A stretch of 16,802 nt of DNA from NCBI GenBank assembly GCA_031282465.1, contig JAITDR010000256.1, positions 1 to 16,802 on the forward strand, written 5' to 3'. The notes beneath the pieces were generated by a model that was given only the letters and a program-made list of their open reading frames with translations, did no database searches and was not told the DNA's origin. Shown in pieces: positions 13,239-16,802 of the stretch. Source of the DNA: Desulfovibrio sp. Lineage in GTDB: Bacteria; Desulfobacterota; Desulfovibrionia; Desulfovibrionales; Desulfovibrionaceae. Made by a program: the position numbers and the translations under genes. Position 1 is the stretch's first letter; each line of letters starts with the position of its first letter.

Positions 13239-13724
13239 ATGCGTGTTCTGCCTCTATTGCTGATTGCGGCTCTGCTTGCGGGCTGTGCATCCGACGGTTC
13301 TTTCAAAAATCCTTTTTCCGATGACGGAGGGGAAGCGAGCGCGGCGCCGGCCTATTATTTCAGCGAATTTCCCGATATCCCCATACCGAGTGAAATGAGC
13401 GAAGCGCGCGGCGACACGTTCATAACCTTTGCTCCTTCCGGCTTGAAGTGCGGCGTACAGCGTTTCAGCGGACGAGTGGAGGTCGTATCGCTGATGAACA
13501 CCATGCGCCGTAATATGGCTTCCAACGGCTGGGCGTTGCGTTCCTTGCTGCGCGCCGCAGAGTCCGTGCTGGTCTTTGAAAAAACGGACCGTCTGGCCGC
13601 GTTGCAGATTTCCGACGGGATGATCAACACGGACATGCGTATTTTCGTGACCTCGCGCCTTGAAGGCGACAGTCCGCCCGCGCTGGCCGACCATGCGGGC
13701 GGCATCGGGCCCCTGGCGCGATGA
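13239..13724 (+). CDS. Small predicted lipoprotein
   Basis: 161-residue predicted lipoprotein of no recognised family. ATG 13239 has AGGAGG seven bases upstream. The frame is also open far upstream through hemL, but that part is a shadow. The signal peptide MRVLPLLLIAALLAGC carries a lipobox LAGC with the acylated Cys at residue 16. It is followed by a short Ser/Asp/Gly/Ala linker (17-37), then a domain of about 110 residues with PDIPIPSEM (45-53), FSGRVEVVSLMNTMRRNMASNGW-type helix and a segment ESVLVFEKTDR. This arrangement (hydrophobic strand, helix with a Met/Asn/Trp face, then strands) suggests a small alpha/beta periplasmic domain. Residue 17 is Ala, which does not give an inner-membrane retention signal, so the outer membrane is likely. 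Its stop overlaps the coaBC start by four bases (ATGA), so the two are translationally coupled. Confidence 0.85.
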   Translation: MRVLPLLLIAALLAGCASDGSFKNPFSDDGGEASAAPAYYFSEFPDIPIPSEMSEARGDTFITFAPSGLKCGVQRFSGRVEVVSLMNTMRRNMASNGWALRSLLRAAESVLVFEKTDRLAALQISDGMINTDMRIFVTSRLEGDSPPALADHAGGIGPLAR

Positions 13725-14935
13725 ACACGCTGCTGCCGGCCTGCGCCCTGGGCGGCAGGCGTCTGCATCTGGGCGTGTGCGGTTCCGCGGCCGCATACAA
13801 GGCCGTGGACATCATGCGTCTGCTTCAGCAGAGCGGCGTGCATGTCTCGGTCTGCCTGACGGAGGCCGCGCAGCGGTTCATCAGTCCTCTGACCTTTGCC
13901 GCGCTCGACGCTTCGCCTGTGTACACGCGCTTCTTTGATGAGAGGGGCGGCGGTGTTTTCGCGCATCTGGAACCCGGCGGCAACGCGCACGCCCTGCTGG
14001 TCGCTCCGGCAAGCGCCGCAACGATCGCGCGTCTGGCCTGCGGCGACGCGGACACCCTGCTTGCCGCCCAAGCCCTGGCCTTTGACGGCCCCCTGCTGCT
14101 TGCTCCGGCCATGAACCCGCGCATGTGGGCGCATCCGGCAACCCGGCGCAACATGGACATTTTGCGCGAGCGCGGGGCGCGCTGTATACAGCCGGCCGTA
14201 GGGCGCGCCGCCTGCGGCGATATCGGCGAGGGCAAACTGGCTCCGGTTCGGGAAATCGTTTTCGCAGCCGCAGCCGCCATGCTGCCGCAGGATTTTGCCG
14301 GACGGCATGTGCTTGTGACCCTCGGGCCGACGCGGGAGCGATGGGACGACGTGCGGTTCTGGAGCAACCCTTCCACCGGGCGCATGGGCGCGGCCCTCGC
14401 CTGCGCCGCCGCCCTGCGCGGCGCAACGGTCAGCGCGGTCGCCGGTCCCGGAGTGCAAGAACTGCCTTCTTCTGTGCGGCGCATCGACGTGGTGACGGCC
14501 GAAGACATGCTCGCCGCCGCCCTTGATGTCTGGCCCCGCGCCGATGCGGGCATCTTCGCCGCGGCGGTGGCTGATTTCGCCCCGCTGCCCTTCGGCGGCG
14601 GCAAATTCAAAAAAGCGGGCGCAGATTCCTTGCGCATAGATTTTTCGCCCAATCCGGATATCCTCGCGGAACTCGGCAGATACGCCCGACCTGAGCAGAA
14701 AATCTTCGGGTTCGCCGCCGAGAGCGCAAATCTTGAAGCCAACGCCCGGAACAAACTGCAGGCAAAAAAAATGCACCTTACGGCGGCCAACTTGCTCGGC
14801 CTGCCCGATTCCGGTTTCGCCGGAGACAAAAATACCCTTTTTGTCGTCGACTGTCGCGGGCGCGAAGAACACTGGCCGGCGATGAGCAAGGCCGACGCCG
14901 CCTGGAGACTGCTGGATTGGCTGTCAACGCTTTGA
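13721..14935 (+). CDS. coaBC: Bifunctional phosphopantothenoylcysteine decarboxylase / phosphopantothenate-cysteine ligase
   Basis: 404-residue cytoplasmic enzyme catalysing two consecutive steps of coenzyme A synthesis: joining cysteine to 4'-phosphopantothenate (CoaB, C-terminal) and FMN-dependent decarboxylation of the product (CoaC, N-terminal). The CoaC half (about 14-185) has GVCGSAAAYKAVDIMRLL (18-35), the catalytic His82 (FAHLEPGG), the PAMNPRMW substrate motif (129-136) and the active-site Cys165 in GRAACGDIGEGKL. The CoaB half (from about 194) opens with HVLVTLGPTRERWDDVRFWS and STGRMG, and continues with GFAAES and NKLQAKKMHLTAANL. ATG 13721 overlaps the lipoprotein stop (ATGA) and has no ribosome site of its own, indicating translational coupling. 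It is complete and of normal length. Confidence 0.95.
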   Translation: MNTLLPACALGGRRLHLGVCGSAAAYKAVDIMRLLQQSGVHVSVCLTEAAQRFISPLTFAALDASPVYTRFFDERGGGVFAHLEPGGNAHALLVAPASAATIARLACGDADTLLAAQALAFDGPLLLAPAMNPRMWAHPATRRNMDILRERGARCIQPAVGRAACGDIGEGKLAPVREIVFAAAAAMLPQDFAGRHVLVTLGPTRERWDDVRFWSNPSTGRMGAALACAAALRGATVSAVAGPGVQELPSSVRRIDVVTAEDMLAAALDVWPRADAGIFAAAVADFAPLPFGGGKFKKAGADSLRIDFSPNPDILAELGRYARPEQKIFGFAAESANLEANARNKLQAKKMHLTAANLLGLPDSGFAGDKNTLFVVDCRGREEHWPAMSKADAAWRLLDWLSTL

Positions 14936-16056
14936 GCCTTGCCGTTTGCCTGCGGTCCTGGCGCGGCGCCGGAATTTACGCACTGTTGCGCGACGGCGAA
15001 GAGTGCGGGCAACACACCGTTGCGTTTGACGCCGACGTCGCCCGCACATACGTCGAAACTCCCGGTTTCAATCGGCAGCACGATGCCCTTCCCGACCCTG
15101 CGGCTGCTCCAGTGTTCCGTGACGACCGCAGCAGGCGCGTCGTTGACGCTTACGAAAGCGACGACCCTGTTTGCTCGTACGACTGCGTCGGTGACGACAT
15201 CGACGGCAACGAAACCGGCCGTTTCACACGCGATGCGTTCGCTCACAAAGCTGAATATGCTGCCTGTACTTCAGAACCTCCCGCTACAGCGCGCAATGCG
15301 GGCGCAGCGGCGCTCGCCGGCAGACGCGGCGCTGCGCGCGGTCCCGCTGTGGAGGATGAGGGCGTGCGCATCCCCGACGCGGTATCCGGCGGACGGGAAA
15401 GCGCTGTTCGCCTCTCCGACTCATTTCCGTTCGACGGCCGCCTTTCGTCGATTGCGCAATTTTCCGCCCCATGGCGCGCCCTGTTGGAAAAAACGTGTCC
15501 GGCGCCTCTGGTCTGGACCTATGAAGAACTGGCAGGCGATTTGCAGGGAAACGCCTCGCCGGAGCGCTCACGTTGCTTGAAGACGCTGATCGCCGCATTG
15601 GCCTTGCCCCGCGGATCCAGCGCCTTCTGGCCTCTCAGCCTGTCCGACTCAGTCGCCTGCGGCGGCACAGGCGCATCGGTGAGAGCTGCGGCAGACGGGC
15701 CGGAGAGTGCGCCAAGCGACCGCGCGGGCATGTCGGAAACGGCCCTCGTCAACGACACAGGCGTATCGGAAAACGCAGGCGTCTGCCCGGAATTTGCCGC
15801 CGGCGTACGCCTGCTCGGCGCCGGAGCGGTCATGTATTTCGGGACGGGCGCCGTGTCGCGCTCCGGGTTTGCCTTGACGATACGTGCTCCGTATACGCAG
15901 CAGATTGTTGAGGGGCTGCAGCATATCCTTCTCCCTGCGCTGTCCGCACTTGCCGAAGATCGGGAAAATACCGAAAAGGCCGTGGCGTACCTGCGTTCCG
16001 TGCTGACGGACCACCCTCTGCTGCGCGCGCGGACAACGAAGAGCGGCACCCGCTGA
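14917..16056 (+). CDS. Protein of unknown function with two low-complexity insertions
   Basis: 379-residue predicted soluble protein that I do not recognise. The start is TTG at 14917, nine bases after GGAG and overlapping coaBC by 19 bp; a TTG at 14932 overlapping the coaBC stop (TTGA) is an alternative. Two blocks look structured. Block one (about 178-241) contains APWRALLEKTCPAPLVWTYE and LPRGSSAFWPLSL. Block two (about 292-363) contains VRLLGAGAVMYFGTGAVS and a final helix. The stretches between, about 35-175 and 243-290, are rich in Asp, Ala, Ser, Gly and Arg without predicted structure, and the second has small internal repeats (TGASV, GMSET, TGVSE). No signal peptide or membrane segment is clear. 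It is packed between coaBC and the epimerase gene, 15 bp before the latter. The pattern of conserved blocks suggests a real gene; function is not assignable. Confidence 0.6.
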   Translation: MAVNALSLAVCLRSWRGAGIYALLRDGEECGQHTVAFDADVARTYVETPGFNRQHDALPDPAAAPVFRDDRSRRVVDAYESDDPVCSYDCVGDDIDGNETGRFTRDAFAHKAEYAACTSEPPATARNAGAAALAGRRGAARGPAVEDEGVRIPDAVSGGRESAVRLSDSFPFDGRLSSIAQFSAPWRALLEKTCPAPLVWTYEELAGDLQGNASPERSRCLKTLIAALALPRGSSAFWPLSLSDSVACGGTGASVRAAADGPESAPSDRAGMSETALVNDTGVSENAGVCPEFAAGVRLLGAGAVMYFGTGAVSRSGFALTIRAPYTQQIVEGLQHILLPALSALAEDRENTEKAVAYLRSVLTDHPLLRARTTKSGTR

Positions 16057-16071
16057 CGGAGAGGCCGGGAG

Positions 16072-16802
16072 ATGCGCATACTTGTCACGGGAGCCGCCGG
16101 CTTTATCGGCCACCATCTATGCCTGCGCTTTTGTCGGGACGCTCACAGTGTGATGGGCCTCGACAATCTCAACGACTACTACAGTACGGCATTGAAACAG
16201 GCCCGCCTGGCCCGTATGAACGGTATTCCCGGCTTTTGCTTTCAGCATATGGATATTTGCGACGAGGACGCCGTCTATGCGTTGTTCGCGCGCGAGCGTT
16301 TTACGCACGTCGTACACATGGCTGCCCAGGCGGGCGTCCGCTACAGCCTCGAAAATCCTTTGGCTTACGCGCGCAGCAATCTCTACGGGTTTACAGTCAT
16401 TCTTGAAGCCTGCCGGCGCAACAGCGTCGAGCACCTGCTTTTTGCCTCTTCCAGCTCGGTATACGGCGCGAATGCGCAACTTCCCTTCTCCGCGGCTGCC
16501 GGGGCCGACCATCCGGTGAGCTTGTACGCCGCGACGAAACGCAGCAATGAACTGTGCGCGCACAGCTACAGCAGCCTCTTTAATCTGCCGGTCACCGGGC
16601 TGCGCTTTTTCACCGTATACGGCCCCTGGGGCCGGCCGGATATGGCCTTGTTTATTTTTACCCGCGCGATTCTCGAAGGCCGGCCGATACCGCTTTTCAA
16701 CATGGGCAGACAACGCCGCGATTTTACCTATATCGACGACGCTGCGGACGCGGCGGCAACACTGCTGTCCGTTCCGCCCGAGAGGCAAGACGCGCAACCC
16801 CG
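16072..16802 (+). CDS. NAD-dependent epimerase, UDP-glucuronate 4-epimerase-like; runs off the right edge
   Basis: About 243 N-terminal residues of an extended short-chain dehydrogenase whose full length is usually about 335. ATG 16072 has GGAGAGG seven bases upstream. Motifs are the NAD loop GAAGFIG (7-13), LDNLNDYYST (30-39), the segment MAAQAGVRYSLENP (83-96), ASSSSVYG (125-132) and catalytic Y152xxxK156 (LYAATKRSNEL). RFFTVYGPWGRPDMALF and RRDFTYIDD follow. LDNLNDYY with AQAGVRYS and YGPWGRPDMA points to the UDP-glucuronate to UDP-galacturonate 4-epimerase group rather than GalE. It would supply a sugar for LPS or capsule and follows the unknown gene by 15 bp, in the same run of genes as coaBC. 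Substrate choice is by family resemblance only. Confidence 0.85.
   Translation, partial: MRILVTGAAGFIGHHLCLRFCRDAHSVMGLDNLNDYYSTALKQARLARMNGIPGFCFQHMDICDEDAVYALFARERFTHVVHMAAQAGVRYSLENPLAYARSNLYGFTVILEACRRNSVEHLLFASSSSVYGANAQLPFSAAAGADHPVSLYAATKRSNELCAHSYSSLFNLPVTGLRFFTVYGPWGRPDMALFIFTRAILEGRPIPLFNMGRQRRDFTYIDDAADAAATLLSVPPERQDAQP

Noticed and set aside
13355..15246. Long minus-strand open frames (505 and 473 residues) opposite the lipoprotein, coaBC and the unknown gene
   Set aside because: coaBC on the plus strand has all catalytic motifs, and the minus frames lack ribosome sites and domains. The first 100 residues of the 473-residue frame look somewhat protein-like but fall opposite a low-complexity stretch, so I did not call a gene.

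Overview
The window looks like a chromosomal segment from a GC-rich, Gram-negative sulfate- or sulfite-reducing deltaproteobacterium, most likely Desulfovibrionaceae. Three observations support this. It carries dsrC with the diagnostic two-cysteine C-terminal arm, a siroheme decarboxylase gene (AhbA/AhbB type) next to hemL as in the siroheme-dependent heme pathway, and ADP-heptose genes for LPS core. I see no phage, transposon, CRISPR, tRNA or rRNA signature. The assignment rests on gene content, not on a database match.

Layout. Positions 1-6761 are all on the minus strand. Read in transcription order they are a heme-c-motif hybrid histidine kinase (6761-4374), dsrC with its own good promoter (4086-3769), the heptose-1-phosphate adenylyltransferase rfaE2 (from 3579 or 3693 to 3013), an exported DUF4139 protein (2986-1250) and the 5' part of htpG (1181 to the window edge). 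A 445-bp divergent gap (6762-7206) holds a striking 18-bp-stem hairpin and leads into a plus-strand RRM RNA-binding protein gene (7207-7491). A 278-bp gap follows with a dispersed repeat and a textbook rho-independent terminator. Next come a GT4-type glycosyltransferase (7770-8846) and hldD (8945-9928). Two minus-strand genes follow: a DUF456 membrane protein (10717-10124) and bacteriohemerythrin (11188-10781). From 11339 to the right edge everything is on the plus strand: an ahbB-like gene, hemL, a small lipoprotein, coaBC, an unrecognised protein and a partial UDP-glucuronate 4-epimerase-like gene. The last five are tightly packed, with overlaps or 15-35-bp gaps.

How it fits together. Three themes recur. 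The first is sulfite reduction and tetrapyrroles: dsrC, hemL and ahbB, with siroheme serving both the sulfite reductase and heme synthesis. The second is envelope polysaccharide: rfaE2, hldD, the glycosyltransferase and the 4-epimerase. The third is redox or stress sensing: the kinase, hemerythrin and htpG.

The most interesting material is mostly non-coding. A 51-bp hairpin element occurs three times at gene ends (7523, 9991, 11851), with two partial copies nearby. It always keeps one reading frame open, encoding an [20 protein letters not shown] peptide. Next to copy 3 a small hairpin covers the hemL ribosome binding site. Other notable points are a roughly 49-residue low-complexity insertion in the ATP lid of HtpG, three 36-bp repeats at the start of rfaE2, and the large hairpin upstream of the RNA-binding protein gene.
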